From NCBI GenBank assembly GCA_021202525.1, contig JAJQCV010000133.1:1-62555 (forward strand): 62,555 bases of DNA, read 5' to 3'. Source of the DNA: Akkermansiaceae bacterium (GTDB lineage Bacteria; Verrucomicrobiota; Verrucomicrobiia; Verrucomicrobiales; Akkermansiaceae). Shown here in pieces: positions 45,974-55,354 of the stretch (position 1 is its first letter; each line of letters starts with the position of its first letter). The notes beneath the pieces are model-generated. The model made no database searches and had not been told where the DNA came from. It saw only the letters and a program-made list of their open reading frames with translations. A program made the translations under genes and the position numbers.

Positions 45974-46192
45974 GGAAGCAAAAGAAAGGAAAATAAGGAA
46001 ACGCTCTGCCCATGCTAATCAATTCCATGACGAACGCAAGATTGAACTAAACCACCATTTTTCTTTTCATTAATAGAACAAAATTACTAATTATTACTCT
46101 AGACCGGACATGAAAAATTTGATTCTATGGTTGTGGTGTACAACACGTCGTACCACCGCATTCTTCCCGACACCGACAACCCACATCAACCA

Positions 46193-47491
46193 ATGAGTAA
46201 TATCAAAGTTCTTACATTAGGGTGGGAGTTTCCACCACTCGTCAACGGAGGCCTGGGCATCGCCTGCCTGGGTCTTTCCAAGGCACTGGCAAAAAAGGTG
46301 GATTTAAGGGTGATTGTTCCCAAGGCCGATCCTTCGGTCCACACGGACGGATTCCAGCTCACGGGTCTCAACAACGTCTCCTTCCGGGAAGTGGAGCAGG
46401 TGGACCGCAAATACTCCTATGAAAGCTTCGCCATGGTGGAGCACGCCCCCATTGAACTGGACCCCTACACCACGGTGGAAGGGGAGTCCGGCATGATCCA
46501 GTTCACCCAGGAAGGGCGCATCTCCTTCTCCAGAACCCATGAGGCGGACCTCCAGCTTTTCAAAAACAAGGAGGACCTCTATGCCGGGGACCTGGCGCTG
46601 AAGGTCATTCAATTTTCCAAGATCGCGGCCAAAATCGCCATGCAGCAGGAATTCGACGTCATCCATGCCCACGACTGGATGACCTACCTGGCCGGTGTGG
46701 AAGTGAAGAAGGCCACGGGCAAGCCCCTGGTGGTGCACCTCCACGCCTCCCAGTTTGACCGCGCCGGAGCGGACGCCCGCGGCTGGATTTACGACATTGA
46801 AAAATTCGGCATGGAACAGGCGGACGCCGTCATTCCGGTCAGCAAGTACACGGGCACCATCGTCAGCGGCCATTACGCCATTGACCCGCACAAAATCTTT
46901 CCCATCCACAACGGGGCGGACCCGGTCAAAGTCTTCAAGGGCAAGAAGAAATTCCCGGAAAAGCTCGTTCTTTTCCTGGGACGCCTCACCGCCCAGAAGG
47001 GGCCCGGCTTCTTCCTCCAAATCGCCGCCAAGGTGCTGGAGCAAACGGACGACGTACGCTTCGTCATGGCCGGCACGGGGGAAAAGCTGCGCCAGTTGAT
47101 CGAATCCGGAGCCTTCAAGGGCGTGGGGGACAAATTCCACTTCACCGGATTCCTGAACAAGGACAAGGTGAACGAGCTGCTCTCCATCACGGACATCTAC
47201 TGCATGCCCTCCGTATCGGAACCTTTCGGCCTCTCCGCGCTGGAAGCGGCCCAGTTCAACATTCCCGCGGTCATTTCCAAGCAGTCCGGCGTGGCGGAAG
47301 TCATGAAAGGCGCGCTGAAGGCGGACTTCTGGGACGTCAACAAGATGGCGGAGCACATTGTCCACCTCTGCACGGACGAAGAGTTGTACCGCAAGGTGGT
47401 GGAACAGAGCACGGAGGATATCAAGGCCTCCACCTGGGATTCCGCCGCGGACAAGGTCATCAGGGTTTATGAACATGTGCTGAACCGCTAG
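46193..47491 (+). CDS. glycogen synthase-like glycosyltransferase (GT4/GT5)
   Basis: A 432-residue GT-B glycosyltransferase. GWEFPPLVNGGLGIACLGLSKA is the N-terminal nucleotide-sugar loop; HAHDWMTYLAG and VHLHASQFDR follow; the C-terminal domain has FLGRLTAQKGP and SVSEPFGLSALEA with the conserved EX7E pair. Start MSNIKVL at 46193 is chosen over an upstream in-frame ATG at 46127. In Bacteroidetes and Verrucomicrobia this protein pairs with a GH57 protein, as here (54 bases apart), and is thought to elongate alpha-1,4-glucan. Confidence 0.88.
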   Translation: MSNIKVLTLGWEFPPLVNGGLGIACLGLSKALAKKVDLRVIVPKADPSVHTDGFQLTGLNNVSFREVEQVDRKYSYESFAMVEHAPIELDPYTTVEGESGMIQFTQEGRISFSRTHEADLQLFKNKEDLYAGDLALKVIQFSKIAAKIAMQQEFDVIHAHDWMTYLAGVEVKKATGKPLVVHLHASQFDRAGADARGWIYDIEKFGMEQADAVIPVSKYTGTIVSGHYAIDPHKIFPIHNGADPVKVFKGKKKFPEKLVLFLGRLTAQKGPGFFLQIAAKVLEQTDDVRFVMAGTGEKLRQLIESGAFKGVGDKFHFTGFLNKDKVNELLSITDIYCMPSVSEPFGLSALEAAQFNIPAVISKQSGVAEVMKGALKADFWDVNKMAEHIVHLCTDEELYRKVVEQSTEDIKASTWDSAADKVIRVYEHVLNR

Positions 47492-47544
47492 CCGGCAGAA
47501 AACATTCCATCCGCATCCACCAACCATCCAGCCTTCCTCCGTCC

Positions 47545-48711
47545 ATGAGCAACATATCCCTCACCTTCGTAGCGCACCAGCCCAACCGCCTGATTCATTA
47601 CGACTTCTTCAAGATAGGCGAACACGCCTTTTATGAAGACGACGATCTGAATGCACGCGTCTTGAGCACCGTTGCGGAACGCTGCTATTTCCCGGCCAAC
47701 AGGCTGATGAAGCAGCTTATCGAAATGACGGAGGGAAAATTCCGCTTCGGCCTGGCGCTCAGCGGCGTTATCCTGGAACAGGCCCTGTACCACAGGCCGG
47801 ACCTGATCGCCTCCTTCAAGGAACTGGCGGAAACCGGATGCGTGGATTTCCTGATCATGCCCTACTACAACTCCCTGGCCTCCGTGTATTCCCCGCAGGA
47901 ATTCGCGGAACAGATTGAGGAGCACAGGGAATTGATCAAAAAACTCTTCCATCAGGAATCCGACGTGCTGATGAATACCGGCATGCTGTACTCCAACGCC
48001 ATTGCCGCCCAGGCGGAAACGCTCGGCTTCAAGGGCATCATGGCGGACGGCAATCCGGCCATGCTCAAGGGATTCCAGAGCAATGAAGTGTTCCTGGCCC
48101 CGTGGGTGTACAACACCACCACCATCTTCCGCAACCGGGAACTGTCCAACGACCTGGCCGTGATGCGCACCAATCCGGAATGGCCCGAATATCCCCTTTC
48201 CCCGACTACGTTCGCGGACTGGCTCACGCACCAGCAGGGCTGCGTCACGACGCTCTCCATGGATTATGAAACTCTCGGCGAACGCCAGTCGGACGCCACG
48301 GGCGTTTTCGAATTCTGGCGCACCATGATCATTGCCTGCCTGGATGCCGGCAACCGTTTCATGACCCCGTCCGAGGTCGTGCGGGAAATCAAGCCCCTCT
48401 CCGTCTGCGAATGCACGCAGGAGATGACCTGCTCCACCTTCGGCACCATGTCCCATTGGAACGGGAACGTCATGCAGGACGAAGCCATCCGCAAAATCTA
48501 CCGCCTGGAAAAGCCCGTGAAAGCCGCCAATGACGAGGATCTTACACATGTCTGGCGGAAGCTTCAGAGCGCGGACCATTTCCATTACATGGAAAAGGAA
48601 AATTCCTTCACCCCGTACGCCTCCGCCTTTGACGCGTACATCTACTACATGAACGCGCTGGCGGATCTCCAGATCCGCGTCAAGCGGGAATCGCCGAAAG
48701 CCGCCGTCTGA
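47545..48711 (+). CDS. GH57 amylase-like protein, catalytic Glu apparently lost
   Basis: A 388-residue GH57-family protein. The first conserved region is FVAHQPNR (8-15). The third normally reads NTE-x-x-YS, with Glu as nucleophile; here it is NTGMLYS with Gly146. The fourth region MDYETLGERQ, with the expected Asp, is intact. So a glycosidase mechanism would lack its nucleophile, as reported for some GH57 amylase-like homologues. It may bind glucan without cutting, or use another residue. It directly follows the glycogen synthase-like gene. Confidence 0.85.
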   Translation: MSNISLTFVAHQPNRLIHYDFFKIGEHAFYEDDDLNARVLSTVAERCYFPANRLMKQLIEMTEGKFRFGLALSGVILEQALYHRPDLIASFKELAETGCVDFLIMPYYNSLASVYSPQEFAEQIEEHRELIKKLFHQESDVLMNTGMLYSNAIAAQAETLGFKGIMADGNPAMLKGFQSNEVFLAPWVYNTTTIFRNRELSNDLAVMRTNPEWPEYPLSPTTFADWLTHQQGCVTTLSMDYETLGERQSDATGVFEFWRTMIIACLDAGNRFMTPSEVVREIKPLSVCECTQEMTCSTFGTMSHWNGNVMQDEAIRKIYRLEKPVKAANDEDLTHVWRKLQSADHFHYMEKENSFTPYASAFDAYIYYMNALADLQIRVKRESPKAAV

Positions 48712-49037
48712 CATTCTCCATCGGGCATTCCGGAGTGCCGCACGCCCTTGCGACAGCTTCTGGAATATTCCCCGCGTCCGTGAAGAAAGCGTTATTTCTT
48801 TTTAAAAATTTCACGCACCTGCGTTTGCCTTTTTCCAATGGCAGTAAAAGGGCCTCGGTACTCCCTGGAGACAGCCTTAGACTATTTTCGTATTTCCCGC
48901 ATCCGGCAGCAGACAACGGACGGCGGTCCGGCAAACGCGATTTCCTTCTTCCAGGAATGACCCCGCCAGAGCGGCTGTCACACCACGCGGGAACGTGATG
49001 GACAAGTGCCCCCATCCGGTCCTTCTCTCCATTTTTG
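48712..49037. other. intergenic stretch before the sdpR-like promoter
   Basis: About 325 bases with no gene or RNA seen. The following bases hold the SdpR-type promoter and operator. Confidence 0.5.
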
Positions 49038-49066
49038 TTGACTTCATCCGGAATCCGTACTAGAAA
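49038..49066 (+). promoter_or_regulatory. sigma-70-like promoter of the sdpR/sdpI-like pair
   Basis: TTGACT (49038-49043), 17-base spacer, TAGAAA (49061-49066). The start codon is 27 bases after. Confidence 0.55.
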
Positions 49067-49067
49067 T

Positions 49068-49087
49068 ATTTAACATTAAAGTTAAAT
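49068..49087. promoter_or_regulatory. operator palindrome ATTTAAC-N6-GTTAAAT
   Basis: A perfect 7-6-7 inverted repeat overlaps the expected transcription start, immediately after the -10 and 5 bases before the sdpR-like ATG. It is well placed for autorepression by the ArsR-type regulator it precedes. Confidence 0.75.
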
Positions 49088-49092
49088 GTAAA

Positions 49093-49422
49093 ATGAATAA
49101 TCCCATTTCCCTGCAACATACGCTCAGGGCCCTGGCTGATCCTACGCGCCGTGAAATCCTGGAAATACTTAAAAACGGAGCGATGCCTGCCGGAGAAATT
49201 GCGGAACATTTCAGCATTACCGGAGCTGCCATCTCCCGCCACCTGTCCGTTCTGAAAGAAGCCGATCTGGTCCGCGACCACAGGGAAGGCAAATTCATCT
49301 TTTACGAGGTGAACCTGAGCGTCCTCCAGGAAATACTGGTCTGGATAGGCAATTTCAAGGCAGCCCGCGAAACATCCTCCGGCAAACGGAACAAAATCAT
49401 CGGAACCCAGCCCAACCACTAA
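49093..49422 (+). CDS. ArsR/SdpR-family winged-helix repressor
   Basis: A 109-residue ArsR-type winged-helix repressor. LADPTRREILEIL, then GEIAEHFSITGAAISRHLSVLKEADLV (recognition helix) and KFIFYEV are typical. No metal-binding cysteines are present, which fits SdpR rather than metal-sensing ArsR. It directly precedes an SdpI-like gene by 5 bases, reproducing the B. subtilis sdpRI order. A strong palindrome lies in its own promoter. Confidence 0.85.
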   Translation: MNNPISLQHTLRALADPTRREILEILKNGAMPAGEIAEHFSITGAAISRHLSVLKEADLVRDHREGKFIFYEVNLSVLQEILVWIGNFKAARETSSGKRNKIIGTQPNH

Positions 49423-49427
49423 ACGCC

Positions 49428-50180
49428 ATGCAGCCAGCCCAGCACCCTGCCCCATCTTCCCCGTCCTGGTGGACCGGACCGATCTTCAGCGAACTTGCCA
49501 TCGCCCTGTTTCCCGTGCTGACCTACTATGCCGCCGTATCGTCACGGCTGCCCGCCCGCGTCGCCGTGCATTTCAATGAGTACGGCATTCCCACCCGTTT
49601 TGCGGACAAGCACAGCATGGACGCCCTCCTGGGATTCATTGGCCTGGGAATCCTGGGCTTCCTTATCGGGAAAATTCTCCGCCTGATCATCCTTCTGCCC
49701 ATTCATTTCAGCAGGAATGAAAACAACAGGCGGATTGGTGCGAAGATGGCCACGTACGTGGAATTTTTCCTGGTCGTCCTGTTTTCCTATCTTTGCCTGG
49801 CCATTCAAAAGACAAGCCTGACAAATACTGTCAGCCTGGGGGATACGGCCAAAGTCATTTTCATAGGCATGAACATATTCCTCCTGCTCATGGTCAACGT
49901 TTGTCCCAAGATAGTGCCCAACAAATGGTTGGGAATACGCACCCCTTACGCCTTCAGCAGTAACGAAGCATGGGTAAGGGTTCAGCGCCTTGGCGGCAGG
50001 TTCCTGTTCTGCGGAAGCCTGTTCAACATCCTTGTGACGCTTTTCCTTCCCGGCTCCTTTCCTGTAATCTTCATTTTTAACATGGCCTCCCTCCTGATCC
50101 AGGCATTGGTCATATTTCTCTGGAAGCCCCACAGGAACAGGACTGAAATTCCACCTTCGTCTGACAGCGGCTCCTGTTGA
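49428..50180 (+). CDS. SdpI-family membrane protein
   Basis: A 250-residue polytopic membrane protein. The N-terminal DUF1648 part (LPARVAVHFNEYGIPTRFADK) and the C-terminal SdpI part (PNKWLGIRTPYAFSSNEAWVRVQRLGGR) are clear. B. subtilis SdpI gives immunity to the SdpC killing factor and sequesters SdpR at the membrane. No sdpA, sdpB or sdpC is seen here, so the pair may instead sense an envelope or peptide signal. Confidence 0.85.
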   Translation: MQPAQHPAPSSPSWWTGPIFSELAIALFPVLTYYAAVSSRLPARVAVHFNEYGIPTRFADKHSMDALLGFIGLGILGFLIGKILRLIILLPIHFSRNENNRRIGAKMATYVEFFLVVLFSYLCLAIQKTSLTNTVSLGDTAKVIFIGMNIFLLLMVNVCPKIVPNKWLGIRTPYAFSSNEAWVRVQRLGGRFLFCGSLFNILVTLFLPGSFPVIFIFNMASLLIQALVIFLWKPHRNRTEIPPSSDSGSC

Positions 50181-50705
50181 TGACCGTCCCGGTCCTTTTC
50201 TTCTGAAAAACATTGGCGGGAGAAAAATCCAAGGAAGGGTGGACGGTCGGCAGGGAATGCCTCTCATGGACAGATGAAATGTGACACCCCCCCATATTCT
50301 CCATGCACCTCAACAACCAAACGGCAGACCCGGCATGACCGGAAACCTGGAAGGAGGAAGATACCCTCCCTTCCCTGCACTGCGGGAAACCATGCCGGGT
50401 ATGATGAATAATTGGAGTGTCCCGCTCCCACACGGAAATCATTACTCTGTTTAGCGAAAAAGGAATCAAGACCTTCGGGCGTCCCGATATTAACTCCTTG
50501 AGCGATGCGGAGTAAAACAAGGTTCATGGAGAGGGATTCAGGCACGTGCAGAAAGAAGCTCAATCCATATCCTCACATACCCGTTACACCTCAGGATGCA
50601 ACAGTTTGGATGAACCCGCACTTTGCCGCGGCATCTCAAGAGTGGTTTGACCTAACGCCGGTACTTTTCTCCCCGCAGACGGTCCGGTCCCGATCCGGGA
50701 AACCG
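50181..50705. other. gene-poor region between sdpI-like and def
   Basis: About 525 bases. Overlapping frames on both strands lack family features. No RNA, terminator or repeat is convincing. Confidence 0.5.
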
Positions 50706-51254
50706 TCAATACCCGATTGCCAGGCGCTTCAATTTATTGCGCAGCGTGATTTTCTGGGCGGAAGAAACGCGTTCCACAAACAGGATGCCGTTCAAATGGT
50801 CGCATTCATGCTGGAGGCAGCGGGCCAGAAGGCCGTTGCAGTCGATCGTCACCCGTTTGCCGTCCAGAAGAGTCAGGGTGGCCCTGACGAAGTCCGGGCG
50901 CACGACGGAAGCGCGTATCTTGAGCACGCTCAGGCAGCCTTCATGGCAGGGATGCATGGGGCCGTAGGGCTCCAGCACCGGATTGATGAACTTCAGCGGC
51001 ATGATGTCGGACAACTGTTTGTCCTCCCCGTCCACTTTCAGCCAGGTGACGGATTCCTCCTCCGCCGGGATGTCGATCACGACGAGCTGCACGGGCACGT
51101 TCACCTGCGGGGCGGCAAGGCCGACTCCCTCGGCGGCGTACATCGTTTCCAGCATGTTGTTCGCCAGGTCTTTCAAACTGGCGTCAAGATGTTCCACGGG
51201 GCGGCATTTTTCTTTCAATACCGGATTTCCATACTGTACGATTTCCAACAACAT
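50706..51254 (-). CDS. def: peptide deformylase
   Basis: A 182-residue peptide deformylase, the Fe/Zn enzyme removing the formyl group from nascent proteins. Motif 1 GVGLAAPQV, motif 2 EGCLS and motif 3 HECDH are all present. It is the last gene of a four-gene leftward unit after exbD (26 bases). Confidence 0.97.
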   Translation of the reverse strand: MLLEIVQYGNPVLKEKCRPVEHLDASLKDLANNMLETMYAAEGVGLAAPQVNVPVQLVVIDIPAEEESVTWLKVDGEDKQLSDIMPLKFINPVLEPYGPMHPCHEGCLSVLKIRASVVRPDFVRATLTLLDGKRVTIDCNGLLARCLQHECDHLNGILFVERVSSAQKITLRNKLKRLAIGY

Positions 51255-51280
51255 GCGGGAGGGTGTTCTTTCTGGAGGAT

Positions 51281-51709
51281 TTATGGTGCGGGTGATTTGC
51301 TGATTTCTATTCTGGCAGGAACTTCCCCGGCGTCAATACCCACAGACGTCAGCGCGTCCCAAATGCCTACGATGACGCCGAAGGCCGCCTTTTTGTCCAC
51401 GTCAAGCTGAAGCTTGATGTCCGGATTTTCCTTCTTCAGCCTTTCCAGGGCAGCCGGCAGTTCGCCGATTTCCACCAGGTTTCCGTTCAGGGAGATGGAA
51501 GACTCCTCCGTCACGGCCAGCACGGCGCGCTGTTCCGTGGAGGGAGCGCCTTCAATGAATTCCGCTCCCGGCACGTCTATCTTCAGCAGGGTCTGGGGCT
51601 TTTTCCACTGGGTATGGACGATGAAGAAGATGAGCAGGATGGTGAGGATGTCGATCATGGGGACGATGGGCACCCCCATGGTTCTTCCTTTTTTACGGTA
51701 AAACTGCAT
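51281..51709 (-). CDS. exbD: ExbD/TolR-family biopolymer transport protein
   Basis: A 142-residue inner membrane protein. The single helix VPMIDILTILLIFFIVH carries the conserved proton-channel Asp. The periplasmic domain follows. With ExbB it uses the proton motive force to energise the TonB-like protein. It starts 7 bases after exbB. Confidence 0.92.
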   Translation of the reverse strand: MQFYRKKGRTMGVPIVPMIDILTILLIFFIVHTQWKKPQTLLKIDVPGAEFIEGAPSTEQRAVLAVTEESSISLNGNLVEIGELPAALERLKKENPDIKLQLDVDKKAAFGVIVGIWDALTSVGIDAGEVPARIEISKSPAP

Positions 51710-51716
51710 GGCCGGA

Positions 51717-52340
51717 TCAGCGTTGGGAATGATAGCGGAAGGAAATCAGCTCCGTGAGCAGCACCTCCATGAACGCGGAAATGCGCTCCAGCTTGCGGGA
51801 ATAATAGACATGGGCGATGACTGCGGGCGTGGCGATAGCCAGGCCGGTAATCGTGGTGTTCAGCGCCTGGGCGATGCCCTGGGCGATTTGGCCGTGGCTT
51901 TCATCCATCCCGAAGACGCTGAATATTTCAACCAGCCCGCTGGCCGTACCCAGAATGCCGAACATCGGCGCAATCATCACGATCATGTCCAGCAGGGGCA
52001 GACCCGCCTGGAGCGTGACGAATTCCTCCCGCGCCTTGACCTGGATCATTTCCTTCATGGACGCTTCATCCTCCATGCGGGAATTCAGGGTTTCCAGGAC
52101 CAGCCTGCCCAGTACGGAACGGGAGGCGAGCGCCCGTTCTTCAAGTTCCCGGCGGTCCAGCCCCCCCTGCATGTACTGTTCCACGGCGCGCACCAGCCTG
52201 TCCGGGGCAATTCCCCGCTGCCTCATGTTGAACATGCGGTAAATGATGGCGGCAATGAGCAGGATGGAACAGGCCGCAAGCGGGTACATGAAGATGCCGC
52301 CGGCTTGGAAGAATGTGATGCAGTCCTTGATGAAATTCAT
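51717..52340 (-). CDS. exbB: ExbB/TolQ/MotA-family proton channel protein
   Basis: A 207-residue three-helix membrane protein. The middle has a conserved helix VMIAPMFGILGTASGLVEIF and the third NTTITGLAIATPAVIAHVYY, both typical of MotA/TolQ/ExbB. It forms the channel with ExbD. It lies between the TonB-like gene (49 bases) and exbD (7 bases). Confidence 0.93.
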   Translation of the reverse strand: MNFIKDCITFFQAGGIFMYPLAACSILLIAAIIYRMFNMRQRGIAPDRLVRAVEQYMQGGLDRRELEERALASRSVLGRLVLETLNSRMEDEASMKEMIQVKAREEFVTLQAGLPLLDMIVMIAPMFGILGTASGLVEIFSVFGMDESHGQIAQGIAQALNTTITGLAIATPAVIAHVYYSRKLERISAFMEVLLTELISFRYHSQR

Positions 52341-52389
52341 GATGGTATGTCAATGGATGGTGGTTATGGAATAGCTGTGTTGGTTGGTT

Positions 52390-53604
52390 TTAGAAATTGA
52401 AGTCGAAGTACATTTCCAGCGTCTCGCCCACGAGTTCGTTCCTCACTTCCGGCGGCATCGCGGGAAGCCTGGCGAGCTTGATGGCAAGGAAGGTGAAGGA
52501 TTTCTGCACCTCGCTGGCCCCTACGCGGGAAGTCTGCCTCATGGAGGTAACGTTCCCGTTCTTCGCTATCAGAATGCGGATGCGGACAGTTCCCGCGACG
52601 ATCAGGTCACGGTTCAGATCACATTGGCGGTACCACTGTTCACCGATGGCGCGGTAAACGATCATCTGGTACCTGCCCAGGGGGGTGGCTTCCACGTCCA
52701 GGGTGGGACGGCGGCCAAAGCTGAATTTGCCCGTCAGCTTGGTCTTCCGTTCATGCGTTTTGAAACCGGGCTGGTTTTCCGCATTGAACATGGGATCGTA
52801 CAGGGGCTGTTTCTGCGGAGGCCGCGCATTGGGAGGAAGCTGGAGGTCCGGAAGATTGAGGGGGGGCCGGTCCGCGCCTCTGGCGATGCTTTTTGCCAGT
52901 TCTTCCAGGGCATCCGGTTCTTCCGGCCTGCCGGGCCGGGGCAGCGTCACCGCGTGGGGAAGCTGCATGACATGTTCCCGCGCAGGTGTCCTGTCCTGCC
53001 GGGCAAGGCCTTCTTCCCCGGCGGCGGCGGGGGAACCGATGGTATTGGGGGAAGGATTCAGTGCATCCGGATGGCCCGGCGGAGGGGAGGACGGGTCCAG
53101 CGGCTGGAAGGGCATGCTGGCGGAAGCCCCCGGATCCGCGTCCTTGTTCCCGTCGCGCTCATGGCTCATGTCGCCCTCCTGCCTTTCCTGGTCAAACAGG
53201 ACGATTTCCCCGTTTTCCCGCTCTTCACCGTCCTGGGCGGGCATGTCCCTGCTGCTGTCCGGATCCTTGCGGCCGCCTTCCCGGCGCGTATTGCGGTTGC
53301 CCTGGAACCGGGGAGTTTCCGGCCTGGTTGCGCTTTCCTGTTCCTCACTGGTTTTCACCATGGAAGGCAGCCGTTCCTGCGGAGCCTGCCTTTGACCCTC
53401 CTTCTCCGGCTCCACCTTCTTCACCATGCGGGCGGTCACCACCACCTGGCGGCGCACCTCCGCCGGCCGGGGGGAGGCCAGCCATTCCTCCGGCACCAGA
53501 TAAGTGCCCGCCAGCAAAAACAAATGGGCCAGAACGGACAGCAAAAGACACGCGCCCCAGGAAACCCGGAACAGCCTTCCTTGCCGCCGTTGATTGAAAC
53601 TCAT
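52390..53604 (-). CDS. TonB-like energy transducer
   Basis: A 404-residue TonB-type protein. The start MSFNQRRQGR gives one membrane helix (about 13-33), then a long Pro/Arg/Glu-rich periplasmic linker, and a C-terminal domain from about 290 (RYQMIVYRAIGEQWYRQCD, GTVRIRILIAKNGNVTSM) that resembles TonB C-terminal folds. It transmits ExbBD energy to outer-membrane transporters. The longer frame to 53709 would add a non-hydrophobic leader and is rejected. It diverges from ssb. Confidence 0.8.
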   Translation of the reverse strand: MSFNQRRQGRLFRVSWGACLLLSVLAHLFLLAGTYLVPEEWLASPRPAEVRRQVVVTARMVKKVEPEKEGQRQAPQERLPSMVKTSEEQESATRPETPRFQGNRNTRREGGRKDPDSSRDMPAQDGEERENGEIVLFDQERQEGDMSHERDGNKDADPGASASMPFQPLDPSSPPPGHPDALNPSPNTIGSPAAAGEEGLARQDRTPAREHVMQLPHAVTLPRPGRPEEPDALEELAKSIARGADRPPLNLPDLQLPPNARPPQKQPLYDPMFNAENQPGFKTHERKTKLTGKFSFGRRPTLDVEATPLGRYQMIVYRAIGEQWYRQCDLNRDLIVAGTVRIRILIAKNGNVTSMRQTSRVGASEVQKSFTFLAIKLARLPAMPPEVRNELVGETLEMYFDFNF

Positions 53605-53786
53605 GGGGGTAAACATTCCACGGTTCGGTGATGAATGCAATGGAGAAAGCAGACATGTTCGCAAACGATTCCGCAATTTAGTATTGCACAAGCCTGCACG
53701 TGAAGACATAATTGTCAGCGATTATTCACACGCCCGCCAATACCGCACAGAAGGCGTCTCCTTATCATACTTAACACCTCTATTAC

Positions 53787-54284
53787 ATGGCCAATCTCAA
53801 CAAAGTATTTTTAATGGGCAACCTCACTGCCGATCCCGAACTGCGCTACACGCCCAAGGGCACGGCCGTCACGGACATCCGCCTTGCCATCAACCGCTAT
53901 TACGCCGGAGACAACAGCGAACGCCAGGAAGAAACCACCTTCGTGGACGTCACCCTCTGGAACCGCCAGGCGGAAGTGGCCGGCAACTACCTCAGCAAGG
54001 GACGCGGCGTCTTTGTGGAAGGACGTCTTCAACTGGACTCCTGGGAAGACAAGGCATCGGGCCAGAAGCGCACCAAGCTGCGCGTGATCGGAGAAAACAT
54101 CCAGCTCTTCCCCCGCGGCAGCGATTCCTCCGACATGGGCGGCGCACCCCGCCAGCAGTCCGCTCCCCGTTCCAGCAACTACGGGCAATCCCAGGCACCC
54201 CAGAACTACAATCCTCCCCCCATGCCCTCCAACCAGCAGCAGTCCAACGACTTCGGAGACATGGACGACGAAATTCCGTTCTAA
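53787..54284 (+). CDS. ssb: single-stranded DNA-binding protein
   Basis: A 165-residue SSB. The OB fold (1-110) has NKVFLMGNLTADPELRYT and TFVDVTLWNRQAE. The tail is Gln/Pro/Ser-rich and ends MDDEIPF, the protein-partner tip. It binds ssDNA in replication and repair. A terminator follows. Confidence 0.97.
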   Translation: MANLNKVFLMGNLTADPELRYTPKGTAVTDIRLAINRYYAGDNSERQEETTFVDVTLWNRQAEVAGNYLSKGRGVFVEGRLQLDSWEDKASGQKRTKLRVIGENIQLFPRGSDSSDMGGAPRQQSAPRSSNYGQSQAPQNYNPPPMPSNQQQSNDFGDMDDEIPF

Positions 54285-54312
54285 AGCCCCAGGAATCCAT
54301 TGATAGCTTTCC

Positions 54313-54346
54313 AAAGCCGCCTTTCCTCCGGGACAGGCGGCTTTTT
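54313..54346 (+). terminator. rho-independent terminator after ssb
   Basis: A perfect 10-bp stem AAAGCCGCCT/AGGCGGCTTT (54313-54322 and 54335-54344) with T5. The rest of the gap to 54773 shows no gene; a small TGCCTG/CAGGCA hairpin lies near 54640-54660. Confidence 0.85.
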
Positions 54347-54773
54347 CATGGCCGGACAGGTCCGCCAATCAACAAGGGACATGGGGAAATACTCCCCTCC
54401 CCCTGTTCTTTTCCCATGGTGGACGACACCTCTCCAGAAACTTTGCGCACGGGATTAAACATTCCGGCTTTTCCAAAGAAACGGGCCGCACAACAAAAAC
54501 AGCCCGCATTTTCCCGTGCCCGGAATATTGATTTTCCGCTGCCGTATTCAATAAACGGGCTCGGAATATTAAAAAAACGGCCTCCTTGTATATGGAAAAA
54601 CCGTTTTCCTGCAATGGAATGAGAAGAATATTTTATTTGCACTGCCTGAAAAACAGGCATCCTTCTTCAACCTGAATTTCCGCTTTTTCTCCTGCTTGTG
54701 TTTTTCCAATTATTAAACATGTATTCATTCTCGATTGACGAACGTTCTGAAATGTCGTTTAGTCAAGCCCAAC

Positions 54774-55217
54774 ATGATGAAGATTTCCACCAGGGGACGT
54801 TATGCATTGCGCATGATGATCGATCTTGCGCAGCATCAGGACAAGGAATACATATCCCTCAAGGAAATCTCCGTCCGCCAGGACATCACGGTCCGTTATC
54901 TGGAACAAATCATTGCCATTCTGCTGAAAGCGGGTTTTGTGCAAAGCTCCCGGGGAAAGTCCGGCGGCTACCGCCTGACCAGGCATCCCCGTGAATATAC
55001 CACGGAAGATATCCTCAAATTGACGGAAGGCCCCATGTTGCCCATTTCCTGCGTAACCACGGAAAGCCATCCATGCCCCCGCGCGGCAAAGTGCACCACC
55101 CTGCCTTTCTGGCAGGGCCTGCAGGAAGTTATTGAAGACTACCTGGGAAACGTCACGCTGGAAGATCTGGCCATCCAGCAGAAGGAGGCCGGATGCGACT
55201 ACGGAGCCGGCATTTGA
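54774..55217 (+). CDS. Rrf2-family transcriptional regulator
   Basis: A 147-residue Rrf2 (IscR/CymR-like) regulator. The winged helix has MKISTRGRYALRMMIDLA and RYLEQIIAILLKAGFV, the wing SSRGKSGGYRL. The cysteine trio CVTTESHPCPRAAKC is where IscR-type members bind a [2Fe-2S] cluster. It directly precedes metY and cysK, so a CymR-like sulfur role is likely. Start may be 54774 or 54777. Confidence 0.88.
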   Translation: MMKISTRGRYALRMMIDLAQHQDKEYISLKEISVRQDITVRYLEQIIAILLKAGFVQSSRGKSGGYRLTRHPREYTTEDILKLTEGPMLPISCVTTESHPCPRAAKCTTLPFWQGLQEVIEDYLGNVTLEDLAIQQKEAGCDYGAGI

Positions 55218-55294
55218 CCCCTCCGGTACGGCCGGAATACTTTGCCTGCCTTCCTTTCTTTTGGCCCTCATGCCCCACTTTTTTCAGCCGGTAC

Positions 55295-55323
55295 TTGACA
55301 TGGGTTCCTTCTTTCACTATCTA
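55295..55323 (+). promoter_or_regulatory. promoter of metY
   Basis: TTGACA (55295-55300), 17-base spacer, TATCTA (55318-55323). The initiator codon is at 55355. Confidence 0.65.
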
Positions 55324-55324
55324 T

Positions 55325-55345
55325 TTCCTAGTTTTCCGATAGGAA
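55325..55345. promoter_or_regulatory. candidate operator TTCCTA-N9-TAGGAA
   Basis: A 6-9-6 inverted repeat just after the metY -10, a good place for the adjacent Rrf2 regulator. The right arm, TAGGAA, also looks like the ribosome-binding site, so part of the symmetry may be coincidence. Confidence 0.45.
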
Positions 55346-55354
55346 TATAAAAAC

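Noticed and set aside
43814..46018. 734-residue frame antisense to GH31
   Set aside because: It is a high-GC shadow; GH31 has complete catalytic motifs in the other strand.
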